Assembly (NCBI GenBank): GCA_026874595.1
Contig: CM049307.1
Location: 47,279,678 to 47,343,677 of the forward strand
From: Sipunculus nudus
Lineage: Eukaryota; Annelida; Sipuncula; Golfingiida; Sipunculidae
Reading direction: 5' to 3'
DNA: 64,000 nucleotides
The position numbers were made by a program, and so were the translations under genes. Position 1 is the stretch's first letter; every line of letters starts with the position of its first letter. The notes under the pieces were generated by a model. That model ran no database searches. It was not told the origin of the DNA and worked only from the letters and a program-made list of their open reading frames with translations. Positions 13,201 through 22,400 of the stretch are shown here, in pieces.

Positions 13201-15827
13201 AGCTGTTGATACTTATTTGTGCGCAGTTTAGTCAAAAGGAACTGGAATCTGAAATTCATAATATATGCAGTATGCAATGATAATCTACACCTATAAAGTT
13301 TACCCAGTGTGAAAATATATCAGCCAACACTATAATTAGTTCAAAATGGAAAGATATTTAACCTTTGTGCTTATTATGCCATTTTAGATGTACCTACTGA
13401 ATTTCCGTTCCTCATGCATGAATGGAGGCTGTCAACATGTATTATATCAGATAAAATCACACTGACTCAGGATGCTCTTACTATTACAGGTGTTGCAGCC
13501 AATAACCACTGTGTCTTCACTAGGATCTAAGTGTTCTCTGAACCTGTCATCCTTCATACATGTAATTAACTTACAAAGCACATACATTTACGCAACTTGG
13601 TTTTTATATGCATGAATAATAAACAGTTTTTATAAGAAAATTTGGTCTGATATAACAATAAAACTACAGTTATGGTAACCAGATCTAGCAGATATTTAGA
13701 TGAAATGATATGAAAAAGGCTAAAACACATTATATTTACCTGAACTGCACACACAGCAACTAGTTATGACATGCACACCCCTAAAAATGCTGTTCAATTT
13801 CAAAATTACCTAATTTTAATCTTCAAAATCAAGGTGACCTGCCCTATCAATAAGAGTGACAAGATTTATGTGAAACAGTGACAAGTTTTCTATCAATTAA
13901 AAGGACCATAAGTAAAGTTTTTTGTGGTGTTGTCCAGTGGGAGGCCTTTCAGTCAGGTTTTACTGGTATCTTGTGGTAGTCCGAGCAAATATATACTCAC
14001 ATTCATCTTGATAAATTGGTGGCGATTCTCGTCTGACAAGTGCCACAACCAGAAATATCATAATGGGCCATATCACCTCCAAAAACAACACAAACTGAAA
14101 AACAAACCACAAAACAGAATATAAACTATGAAATAACCATGGCTATATATACTATCGAGATATATATTACTGAAGATTTTTTCACTTTTCTAAGCCTAGC
14201 TTAAATCTTCCAATGCTTCTAAGTTTTCTGTTAACATTTCTCTTCCCAACAACACAAAAACATAAAAGACTACCACAACTATCTGTCAGTTATTGTTATT
14301 CTTAAACTCTTATGTCAGAGTTACTCACTCTAACATTTCTCAAAATTTTAATTTCTATATGTCGCAATCATCACAGAGAAATTTAGGTAGCGTCTGATAT
14401 GAACATTATTTAGGTGAAGAGGCTCATAAAAAAATAATAAAAAAAAACTGGAAAGGGGAAATGAGCATATCAATTCAGATTAAAAATTTCCAGTAGCTTC
14501 ATTTAAATTCAAAATGTTCTCATTATTTATTCATACTTATTCAAAATATGGTTGCCTTAGAAAGTATACAGGTGCTTCAAATTGCAAGTAAATAAGATTC
14601 AAATTACATTCAAAATTCAAATGACTTTTCTATCACTTACAATCATCCAAAAATAGTCTAGAAACCCTGGCAAAAAAGGAGAAAAAGAACTGCATTAAGG
14701 AAATGTCAATATTTAACCATTCATAATTGGTAAGATTTTGTTATTTGTGCCAAAATTTGAATTCAGATCTACTGCTCACATTATGATAAATTCACCCTGA
14801 CACAAACAGAGAACTGACCTATACAGGCATATACCTTACATAACATGTAATAAACAACAGCTGCTCTTGAGGTTGTTATTTAATAGAAATACAGGCCGGC
14901 ATTATGAAAAAGTGACCGATTTTCTTTACACACTGCATGGTGATAGGTGATTATATGGGTACAATGAATATCCTCTTAATGTCATTTCTGCTGAATGCTC
15001 AATGACTTGGTAATGACTGCTATACCAAGTGCGTGTTATACCTGGCAAGAGCACAAATGTGCAAGCTCATACATGAATATTTTACAATTGGCACAGCTCT
15101 TTGTCATGACATATATGCTGATGAACATGCATATTATATCAACACAATAGTGAAGTAAGTACCATGTGACATAGCTCCTTGATAATCATAAAAATCTTGA
15201 TGTCCCAAGGCTGTTCTTAGAAATGATAATAAAGGATTAAAAAAAAAAATAAACCATTGATAAAAAGAAAGACTTAAGATTGTCAAACCTAATTATATGT
15301 GTGAGATTTGCATTTGAAAACTGTCATTTATGCAAACTGTTACATTTAGGAGTGGCATCCTCATGGGAAATATAACTGAACACTGAACAGTTTATGGATT
15401 TTATGTTGTTTAAGCACATTTTTGCTAAGATGTCCAAGAAACGTCATTTCAGCAAAACATTTAAAGGGAAACCTGTCTTTAGAGACACCTGTCTATAATG
15501 TGCACCTCTTCATGACAGACACCTAGGACAGTCTAAGACAGCAGACTTTGAGATCTGTAACCTGCCCAATACTGGGACCTCCCCTCTCTGTTGCATACAA
15601 AAACACAGGTTTAGCCAGTGTCTGTAACAGAGAGGTACCACTGTATATGAGAAATGTGAATTTTCACATATTTAACACAACTGCTGTACTGACCGGCTGT
15701 CGTTTCCTGAGAAGTAAATACTTCCATAGCAGCAAACCCAGCTGTCCCAGAGCACCCATGTTGAGGCTGGTGTGCTGGAGACCCAAGGTTTACTAGCCAA
15801 CAGCTCCCTCCTCTTCCTGGCTCAGCC
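1076..15827 (-). CDS. ABCA1/A4/A7-like ABC transporter, 5' part (7 coding exons, partial)
   Basis: This is the N-terminal part of a full-size subfamily-A ABC transporter, a membrane lipid exporter or flippase. The spliced CDS is complement(15694-15759, 14001-14094, 10513-10636, 7250-7395, 6367-6497, 2228-2425, 1076-1287). The exons join in phase into 323 complete residues plus two bases, and every border has GT/AG. Residues 1-22 are a basic tail with an LLLWK motif, residues 23-42 are a hydrophobic helix, and Cys54 in a QDEC motif opens the extracellular domain, the same spacing as in ABCA1 and ABCA4. Exons of 66, 94 and 198 nt (coding exons 1, 2 and 6) match the ABCA4 exon lengths implied by its standard variant numbering. 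The later helices and both nucleotide-binding domains lie beyond the left edge. Family members are about 2,200 residues, so about 14% is seen. ABCA2 is a less likely alternative. The paralogue cannot be fixed, so no symbol is given. Confidence 0.9.
1288..2227. other. ABCA intron 6, no recognisable feature
   Basis: AT-rich intron with homopolymer runs and a short local duplication (ATCATGGTTCAAT near 1709-1732). No coding signal. Confidence 0.6.
2228..2425 (-). CDS. ABCA-like exon 6: extracellular domain 1
   Basis: The acceptor TTATGTTTTCAG and donor GTAAGT bound exactly 198 nt, the length of ABCA4 exon 6. It encodes residues 188-253 with no split codons. The segment contains KRVLCEPIRLSNHLLFPAGT and SETLCSLNLSLVPDL, with two cysteines (C202, C230) and one NLS sequon. 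Joined to exon 5 it reads INVSS-VYEFL, matching the family spacing between the helical bundle and the next cysteine. Confidence 0.9.
2502..2842 (+). mobile_element. Palindromic MITE family A, copy 1
   Basis: Non-autonomous element of ~340 bp inside ABCA intron 5. It begins GGCCAAAAAAAGGTTTAG followed by TTCTCAGGCAC, and ends with the inverted counterpart TGCCTGAGAAC then ATACC, an A/T run and GGCC. Three other copies share both ends and the middle (a GTATGTTTTGATAAAAAATG stretch, a TGATCAGGGT core, GCTAAACAGGTTAAAG). The orientation given is that of the shared middle and matches copy 4. Its left arm is the most diverged of the four. No coding capacity; the superfamily is unknown. Confidence 0.8.
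2843..5429. other. ABCA intron 5, non-coding remainder
   Basis: AT-rich intronic sequence with no exon-like block, RNA gene or clear repeat. Open frames are short and lack splice context. Confidence 0.5.
5430..6365. repeat. Minisatellite, alternating 51/54-bp monomers (105-bp dimer), carrying donor-like sites
   Basis: Tandem array directly downstream of ABCA exon 5. Monomers on the plus strand carry a splice-donor complement (ACTTACAG or similar), then GAGACACTGGTCATAG, then ATTGTCAG and GGTATCTA. Minus-strand GT dinucleotides in register lie at about 6365 (the real donor), 6304, 6250, 6199, 6145, 6094, 6040, 5989, 5935 and 5830, alternately 51 and 54 apart. The left part (5430-5880) is more decayed. 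Because 105 is a multiple of three, the array keeps a repetitive minus-strand open frame, which is an artefact. Confidence 0.9.
6367..6497 (-). CDS. ABCA-like exon 5: extracellular domain 1, donor inside a tandem repeat
   Basis: The acceptor TTATTCATTTGCAG and donor TCT|GTAAGT bound 131 nt, residues 144-187. The segment SFLRNPEEIRKYLTEDTKAL then VDTLLAATINVSS resembles the ABCA2 stretch that starts RNPTELWRFLTQ, and the ABCA1 segment before its 'VILHKV'. The last ~20 exon bases and the donor lie in register with the minisatellite that fills the start of the next intron (5430-6365). The open frame continues upstream of the acceptor, so exon length alone would mislead; the TTTGCAG acceptor and the phase of exon 4 decide the start. 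Confidence 0.88.
6498..7249. other. ABCA intron 4
   Basis: AT-rich intron with recurring GTGTAACA/AAACAAATGT-like words suggesting an old, decayed tandem array around 6890-7240. No coding signal. Confidence 0.45.
7250..7395 (-). CDS. ABCA-like exon 4: extracellular domain 1
   Basis: The acceptor ATTTTCAG and donor GTAAGT bound 146 nt. The exon encodes residues 96-143 after a split Arg95. The sequence is helical, with leucine/lysine-rich stretches (LALKNLPKLAKVLRDM) and an N-glycosylation sequon NIS near residue 109. It fits the helical part of extracellular domain 1 in ABCA1-type proteins. The exon ends one base into codon 144. Confidence 0.88.
7396..8685. other. ABCA intron 3, left part
   Basis: AT-rich, no exon or RNA gene seen. 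Overlapping short open frames on both strands at 8003-8427 have no splice sites or recognisable motif. Confidence 0.5.
8686..8975 (-). mobile_element. Palindromic MITE family A, copy 2
   Basis: About 290 bp in ABCA intron 3. The left end reads AAGGTATGGTTCTCAGGCAC and the right end has the complement, TGCCTGAGAACCATACC, followed by a T run and GGCCTAA. The middle is in the opposite orientation to copies 1 and 4 (GATCATATGACATTTTTATC, AAACATACAAAAAAGG). It is better preserved than copy 1. Confidence 0.88.
8976..10512. other. ABCA intron 3, right part
   Basis: AT-rich intron without a coding signal; a short TA tract lies near 9751. Nothing further is recognised. Confidence 0.5.
10513..10636 (-). 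CDS. ABCA-like exon 3: start of extracellular domain 1
   Basis: The acceptor TTTTTGTTACAG and donor GTAAGT bound 124 nt encoding residues 54-94 and two bases of codon 95. The motif CHYKDRAMPNTG followed by FLQDFICNLDNKC parallels the family segment after the first helix, with paired cysteines (C54, C75, C81). The exon is 18 nt shorter than its ABCA4 counterpart, consistent with small indels in a fast-changing loop. Confidence 0.9.
11046..11340 (-). mobile_element. Palindromic MITE family A, copy 3
   Basis: About 295 bp in ABCA intron 2. The left end reads AAAAGGTATGGTTCTAAGGC, the right end GTGCCTGTGAACCATACC, then a T run and GCCTAA. The middle matches copy 2 in the same orientation (AGTGCTTTTACCTGTGTGG, CCCTGATCAAATGACAC). 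One substitution in each terminal repeat shows age. Confidence 0.87.
11341..12380. other. ABCA intron 2, segment without recognised features
   Basis: AT-rich intron; nothing coding or repetitive that I can support. Confidence 0.5.
12385..12473 (-). repeat. Dispersed repeat family B, copy 1
   Basis: The reverse complement of this ~90-bp stretch matches 61508-61601 closely. Shared words are TGTTTCAC, CCTTTCG, GATGACCCAGCAATGGGGAT (here) against TATGACCCAGCAATGGGGAT, and AGGACCCGC. Two copies 49 kb apart on opposite strands point to a transposed repeat. Its flanks are GC-richer than the intron. The class is unknown and no termini could be set. Confidence 0.7.
12500..14000. other. ABCA intron 2, right part
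   Basis: AT-rich intron with a local direct duplication of AACATATCCAAGAGCAGAAT (near 13109 and 13142). No exon or RNA gene seen. Confidence 0.5.
14001..14094 (-). CDS. ABCA-like exon 2: first transmembrane helix
   Basis: The acceptor TTTTTCAG and donor GTGAGT bound 94 nt. Residues 23-42 (FVLFLEVIWPIMIFLVVALV) form the first membrane helix, and residues 43-53 (RRESPPIYQDE) start the extracellular side. The exon ends one base into a codon. The split codon with exon 3 gives Cys54, and ABCA4 has a cysteine at the same residue and exon junction. This exact phase and length is strong evidence for orthologous structure within the ABCA1/A4/A7 group. Confidence 0.92.
14095..15460. other. ABCA intron 1, main part
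   Basis: AT-rich, no coding or repeat features supported. Confidence 0.5.
15460..15645. repeat. Degenerate GACACCT-type tandem repeat
   Basis: Recurring words (ACCTGTCTTTAGAGACACC, ACACCTGTCTATAATG, GACAGACACCTAGGACAG, GTAACAGAGAGGTACC) look like decayed monomers of a short tandem repeat next to ABCA exon 1. Plus-strand open frames here come from the repeat and from the antisense of exon 1. Confidence 0.4.
15694..15827 (-). CDS. ABCA-like exon 1: 5'UTR tail and start codon
   Basis: The ATG lies at 15757-15759 and the exon encodes 22 residues, beginning MGALGQLGLLLWKY and ending RKRQP. The donor GTCAGT begins at 15693. The sequence just upstream of the ATG is 5'UTR. A strong acceptor (T-rich tract, then TTTGCAG ending at 15828) shows that at least one more non-coding exon lies farther upstream, at higher coordinates. 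This ATG is chosen because 66 coding nt is the ABCA4 exon 1 length and the residues align with the family N-terminus without a gap. The basic RKR just before the first helix fits a cytoplasmic N-terminus. Confidence 0.9.
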
Positions 15828-15839
15828 CTGCAAACACAA

Positions 15840-16530
15840 AAAAAGTCTCATAGAAAATGTGTTATATACAGTGACACCTCAAACATCTGAACCTCGGTCA
15901 ACAGAAAATGTTTTTGTCAAATATTGGAATGAATGGGTGAATATTTCTGCTTTCAAAATCAAATATGTACGGTACAAAAGAGGTTTCATATAAAATATGT
16001 TATATACAGTAACACTTCCTATATCTGAACCTTTCTCATAAGAAAATGTATTTGTCAAATATTAACAACTGAATATTTCTGCCTTCAAACTAATAATATA
16101 AAGTACACAAGAAAAGACCCATGTAAAATGTGTGTGTACACTGTTACACCTAATATATATCTGAACCCTCTCTCAAAAGAAAAATATTTTTTACCAAATA
16201 TTAAAATAAATGGCTGAATATTTCTGTCTTCAAATTATCACACCTAATAAATGTAAAAAAAAAAATATTCTCATATAAAATGTGTTATATATATTACCTC
16301 TTCAAATTTCAACATCTCTCTCATTAGACAACATATTTAAAAAATATTTAAACAAATGACTATTTCTGCCTTTAATTGTTTTGTAATGAAAAATAAAGGC
16401 AATTCACAGCAAATCCTCATATATCCACATCTCTCAAAAACATGCGTTTATTAAAAATCTAAATAAAAGACTGAACATTCCTGTCTTCAATTAAATAATA
16501 AATATGTACAAAATGTGCAATCTACAGCAA
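15840..16530. repeat. ~140-bp tandem array upstream of ABCA exon 1
   Basis: Four to five diverged monomers. Each has CTCATATAAAATGTGTTATA-like sequence, then a CTGAACC/CTCTCA block, then AAATATT and GAATATTTCTGCCTTCAA. Starts lie near 15846, 15986, 16111, 16270 and 16415. The array sits in the 5' intron just beyond the exon 1 acceptor. Identity falls toward higher coordinates. Confidence 0.75.
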
Positions 16531-19339
16531 AAAAAAATCAATCTGGGGCATCAAACATTCCCATATTCAAAAGGTGAAACAGACCTAATCATCTGTAAAC
16601 GTTTGATAATGTGTAATAACCCCTAAACCTGATAGCATAGAAATAGTATTTTTTTCTGCAGTTCACTTTAGTCTGTTTACATAGTGGTAGTATATATCAA
16701 ATATTTCTCCTCACAGTTCCACAACCACAATTATATCACAGCTCAAAAAGAAAGCACAAAATAAATATTACATAGGACCATCAACATTTTCAGAGCCATG
16801 TAAATATATGTTGTATCTTCCTGGTACCAGCACTGCTGTTTGTTGAGTATTGATATTGGCAATGCACCAAAATGGCCTAGAGCTGCTGACAATACACAAA
16901 GTGTAAGATCACTAAGTGGCTGGGAAAGTAAGCTACTTGTCAAAATGAATCTGCTGATTCACTTCAAATACACCTGTTAACATAATGAGTCAGTACACAT
17001 GAGTATGGGCTCAAACCATTTTATATGCCATAAGAGTGAGACACTTTTCTCAAGTAAACACTACAGCACTATTAAATTTTTTTTTTTTATATATAACTAT
17101 TATCATCATTTTGCATGTCAGGGTGAGATTTACTGGTAGTATTGCTCAAGTCACCCACTAAAATGCAGGCTAACATATTTAAAAAAATAATAACAAGAAT
17201 GGCTGTTTATGCATAAAAATAATGTGCAGAAATTAGGTATTAGAAATTAAATACAAATCTATTCAGTATTATGATAAGTGGCTAAGTTAGTTGTCAGAAA
17301 TTAAAGAAAAGATACACACCCGAAACAGAGATTTCAATAAAAATGTTACAAGCACAGATGTTGCAATACGCCTGACACACATCAGGGAATCACAACAGCA
17401 GATGACCAGCCACCCTGAACACAGGGAGAGATGGAGGGATGAAGTACACACAGAGAAACTAGAGTGTGACAGTTATTGGAGGATAACACATGTGAACAAA
17501 GACCAACTATGACTAAATATCAGTCCTTATACAATCTCATCTCCTCTTTTCTGACCTGTCACATGACCAGGTACTTCATGGTGTCAGCTGGGCATTGTAT
17601 AAGTGCTGGTGACCTACTGTGGCTGCCTGGCAGTAATTAACCTTACAGGTATATCATATCATAATCAGATCTGACACAGTTACAGAACATATCAGCTTTC
17701 TGTCAGTTTTCTTTTCCACCAATTTTTCTTTTTCTACCAAGATTTTCATTTTGACATATTCATCCAGATTTTCCTCTACTTTCATCTTGGTTTTCTCATT
17801 AATGTTATCCCTGTATCCATAGCATTTATATTTCCAGACTTTGAACTTTCCTTCATCCTCCTATTTTTGTGATTAGCAGGCAAACTGTAAAAACACCCTA
17901 GAAATATCTAACTGTAGGTGGCACCAGAAGTCTACCTCACACGATGAAGCTATCCAAGTTCTTTATGTGTACCTACATTCTACTTTTCTTTTTTTTATGG
18001 GTTTCAAATTTCTTGACCCTCTTTTTATTAGTTTTGTCCAGGGGCTCATAGCCTCAAAAAATATACTTTTTTTTGCTATTTTTTCTAAACTAACAACAAA
18101 GAGATTTTCTATCTTATTTAACAGATTTTATCCATCTCAATTTACTGTATATATTTCTTGTGATCATCCCATTCTTTGTTAATTTGTTTTTTTTTTCAGA
18201 CTATTCCTCATGCCTCTATACTAGTTCATTACCTCGATTTTCCTAGATTCATATTTGAATATTCTCCTAATCAAGAATTGATGTTTATCCTTATTTTCTT
18301 ATTTCTTTATTTAACTCTTTTCTCTTTCTCCTGTCTCTCAGCCCTCTATATGATAATGATGACTGTCTTTTCATTCTCCAATCTTTGTTAAGTTTCTCTT
18401 ACCATTCTCCAATCATTTGATTTAAACTTTCTTTTATATTTTTCTTTAATTAATTTTAATTAAATCCTCCTATCCTGATTCTCCCAGTTATTTACAATTT
18501 CGTCTCTGTAATATATAACCTTCCTCATCAATCTCACTCTCCCTGTTTATTTCCTTATCTTCAAATGTTCCAGTTTTTATCCATATTCTACCTTTCCTTA
18601 ATTATGCTATGCTCTGATTTTATTTCATTATTTAAAATTTCCCATCACATATTTTTGTCATAGCTTTTATCCTAATGCTGTTGCTCAAGTGATGGGATTT
18701 GTCTCTAATATCTTGATTTAGTTTAGTCCTGGTCCTCTTATTTATCCCCAGTAAAAAGTCAGTCTTGGCTCATTTTTACTGTGTTATACTGCTTGTACCT
18801 GGAGTCTACAGGTAATTGGCCTTTACTTAACAGACTCCTGTTAAAGCAGTTCTGAACCGTTACTTCAATGACTTTTGAGTTTTTGTGCTTTAAGATCAGG
18901 TTCATTGAACAAGTTCTTGGTGGTATATGAACTTGCCAGTGTTCTGTAGTTTGAGTACACTCCACAATCACACACTGATGGCAATAAAGTAAACATTTCT
19001 TGATTAATGACCAAGTTAATTACAGCCTGAACCATGAAATTGTCTTGTATTTTACATTACAAAGTGACATACAGCTATAGGGCAATGAACCCTTTTGAAG
19101 AATATCAGTATGCATGAAAATCTATCTTCCTGGCATTAATGTTGAAGCAATTAATAAACATTTTTATGCTCATCCATCACTGAGGAATTCAGTATCTTAC
19201 TGAAGTCATTTTATTATTTCATGTACAAACTATCTGAGTTGTGATCAAGCAATCTGAGCAATTTCAGGACTGTACACTAAACAATGACATTGCAGGTATT
19301 TAAATGTATCAGATCAACAGTAAAAAAACACACCAGTAA
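16531..19339. other. Region upstream of ABCA coding exons, no gene recognised
   Basis: AT-rich, with pyrimidine-rich plus-strand sequence at about 17690-18620. A non-coding first exon or promoter of the ABCA gene could lie here, but I see no CpG-rich patch or clear initiator. Small open frames at 17967-18391 are products of T-rich composition. Confidence 0.4.
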
Positions 19340-19346
19340 TATCGAG

Positions 19347-19430
19347 AATGAATGAATGAATGAATGGACAAATGAATGGACAAATGAATGAAAGAATGAA
19401 TGAAAGAATGAATGAAAGAATATCTTTATT
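19347..19430. repeat. GAAT/GAAA microsatellite
   Basis: Repeats of GAATGAATGAAT interrupted by GGACAAATGAAT and GAAAGAATGAAT. It immediately precedes the 1.91-kb repeat array. The spacers inside that array also carry GAATGAATAAAC. Confidence 0.9.
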
Positions 19431-19490
19431 CACAGATCTAACATATAGACATACCTAATACATAGTCATATGAAAAATAATAATAAATAA

Positions 19491-22400
19491 CTAGAATACA
19501 GGTAGTCGACAAGCCACTAAGTGTATCCGCCTAAATCAGAGTGGAACGGGTGAAGTGAGGCATGGATTGAGTGGCAAGGGGAAATAGAGTGAAGTGTTGC
19601 ATATTAGCAGGGATGTGTGCAGCCAAATTGTGTATGTAGGTTGCCCCCCCTACCACAAAATCCAGAAAGCCGTCCAAGTTGTATACATATGCAAAATTTA
19701 AGGCAGATAAGTCAAACCACTACATGTATATGAGTGATTTTAGCACGTGGCAGACAAACAGATGGACGCTGAGCAAAAATGGTTGCAGGTGACGCCACCA
19801 GTTTTGCGTATGATAAAGAGCTATGTGAGAACTATAAACATGCAAAACTTTGGCCCAATCGGTCAAATGGTTCCCAAGATATGAGCTTGGATGTCTGCTG
19901 CATAAACAGGAATGCAGGTGGCGCCACCTGTCATAAAATCAAGAGAGCTGTCGGGGATGTATAAACCTGCAAAATTTTAGCCAGATATGTCAAACCACTG
20001 CCGAGATATGAGTGATTTTATCCCATGGCAGACAAACAGACAGGAGCTGTGCAAAAATGGCTGCAGGTGGCGCCACCAGTTTTGCGTATGATAAAGAGCT
20101 ATGTGAGATCTATACACATGCAAAATTTTGGCCCAATTGGTCAAACGGTTCCCGAGATATGAGCTTGGATGTCTGCAGCGTAAACGTGAATGTAGGTGGC
20201 GCCACCTGTCATTAAATCAGATAAGCTATCCAGGATGTATACGCATGCCGAATTTCAGGTGAATTAATCAAGTCACTGCAGATATACGAGTGATTTTAAC
20301 CCAAGGCAGACAAACAGATGGACACTGTGCAAACATGGTTGCAGGTGGTGCCACCATTTTTTGTGAATGTTATAAAGCTCTCCAAGGGCTACATTTGTGC
20401 AAAAAAATTTTCCTGATTGGTCAAACGGTTCCTGAGATATGAGCTTGGATGTCTGCAGCGTACACGTGAATGAAGGTGGCGCCACCTGTCATAAAATCAG
20501 AAAAGCTATCCAGGATGTATACGCATGCCCAATTTCAGGTGAATTAGTCAATTCACTGCAGAGATATGAGTGATTTTTACCCAAGGCAGACGAACAGATG
20601 GACACTGTGTAAACATGGTTGCAGGTGGCACCACCATTTTTTGTGTATGTTATATAGCTCTCCAAGGGCTACATTTGTGCAAAAAAATTTTCCTGATCGG
20701 TCAAACGGTTCCAGAGATATGTGGGTTTATGTGTGGAAACAGACGCACAAACGGAGACAGAGCGCAGAGGAAAGGTCAGAGGTCAAAACAAAATCGGGGC
20801 GCAGCAGTTCACATGTGACCCAAACATAATCCCGGGTTTCGTAAAATTCCGCCCAGCGGTTACGGAGGAGTTCTCTGGACACCTACGCGGCGGCGGCGGC
20901 GGCGGTGGGCTGAAAAATATAGTATCCGCAAAACTCTGTTTTGGGGGCAATAAAACTCAATAACGAATGAATAAACATTTTATTGATTCTGTTATAGTCC
21001 ACATATGCTGACTTTCTCATACAGAAGAATTCTCTTTTTCATATGCAGTTTACTTCTATTTTATTCAATCACATTTAACAACAACAAATGTCCAAAAATA
21101 GATACTGATAAATTGCAGAATTTTCTACTTAACTGTTTCTATTCTCTCTTTCTCTCTCTATGTTAACTGTTGTCCCTATTCCTGAATCCTCTCTCTATCC
21201 TGGCTCTCTGACTACATGACTCTTTTCTCTGTGTCTGTGACATTATCTGTCTCGTTTAGTAACCAGTGCACTTTTATACATTTGTCATACAGATAATTGG
21301 AATATAGAATTTCCTTACATCATAAATACTAAACATATTATATAACACATTTAACGCCTTTCTTGCCATCCTGTGAACACCTAAGCAAAAGCAGTAAATT
21401 AACTAGAATATGGGTAGTTGACAAGCGACTCGTGTATCCGCCTAAATCAGAGTGGAACGGGTGAAGTGAGGCATGGATTAAGTGGCAAGGGGAAATAGAG
21501 TGAAGTGTTGCATATTAGCATGGATGTCTGCAGCCAAATTGTGTATGAAGGTTGCCCCCCCTACCACAAAATCCAGAAAGCCGTCCAAGTTGTTAACATA
21601 TGCAAAATTTAAGGCAGATAAGTCAAACCACTACATGTATATGAGTGATTTTAGCCCGTGGCAGACAATCAGATGGACGCTGAGCAAAAATGGTTGCAGG
21701 TGACGCCACCAGTTTTGCGTATGATAAAGAGCTATGTGAGAACTATACACATGCAAAACTTTGGCCCAATCGGTCAAACGGTTCCCAAGATATGAGCTTG
21801 GATGTCTGCTGCATAAACTAGAATGCAGGTGGAGCCACCTGTCATAAAATCAAGAGAGCTGTCGGGGATGTATAAACCTGCAAAATTTTAGCCAGATATG
21901 TCAAACCACTGCGGAGATGTGAGTGATTTTATCCCATGACAGACAAACAGACAGGAGCTGTGCAAAAATGGCTGCAGGTGGCGCCACCAGTTTTGCGTAT
22001 GATAAAGAGCTATGTGAGATCTATGCACATGCAAAATTTTGGCCCAATCGGTTAAACGGTTCCCGAGATATGAGCTTGGATGTCTGCAGCGTAAACGTGA
22101 ATGTAGGTGGCGCCTCCTGTCATAAAATCAGAAAAGCTATCCAGGATGTATACGCATGCCGAATTTCAGGTGAATTAGTCAAGTCACTGCAGAGATATGA
22201 GTGATTTTAACCCAAGGCAGACAAACAGATGGACACTGTGCAAACATGGTTGCAGGTGGCGCCACCATTTTTATGTATGTTATAAAGCTCTCCAAGGGCT
22301 ACATTTGTGCAAAAAAATTTCCCTGATCGGTCAAATGGTCCCTGAGATATGAGCTTGGATGTCTGCAGCGTAAACGTGAATGTAGGTGGCGCCACCTGTC

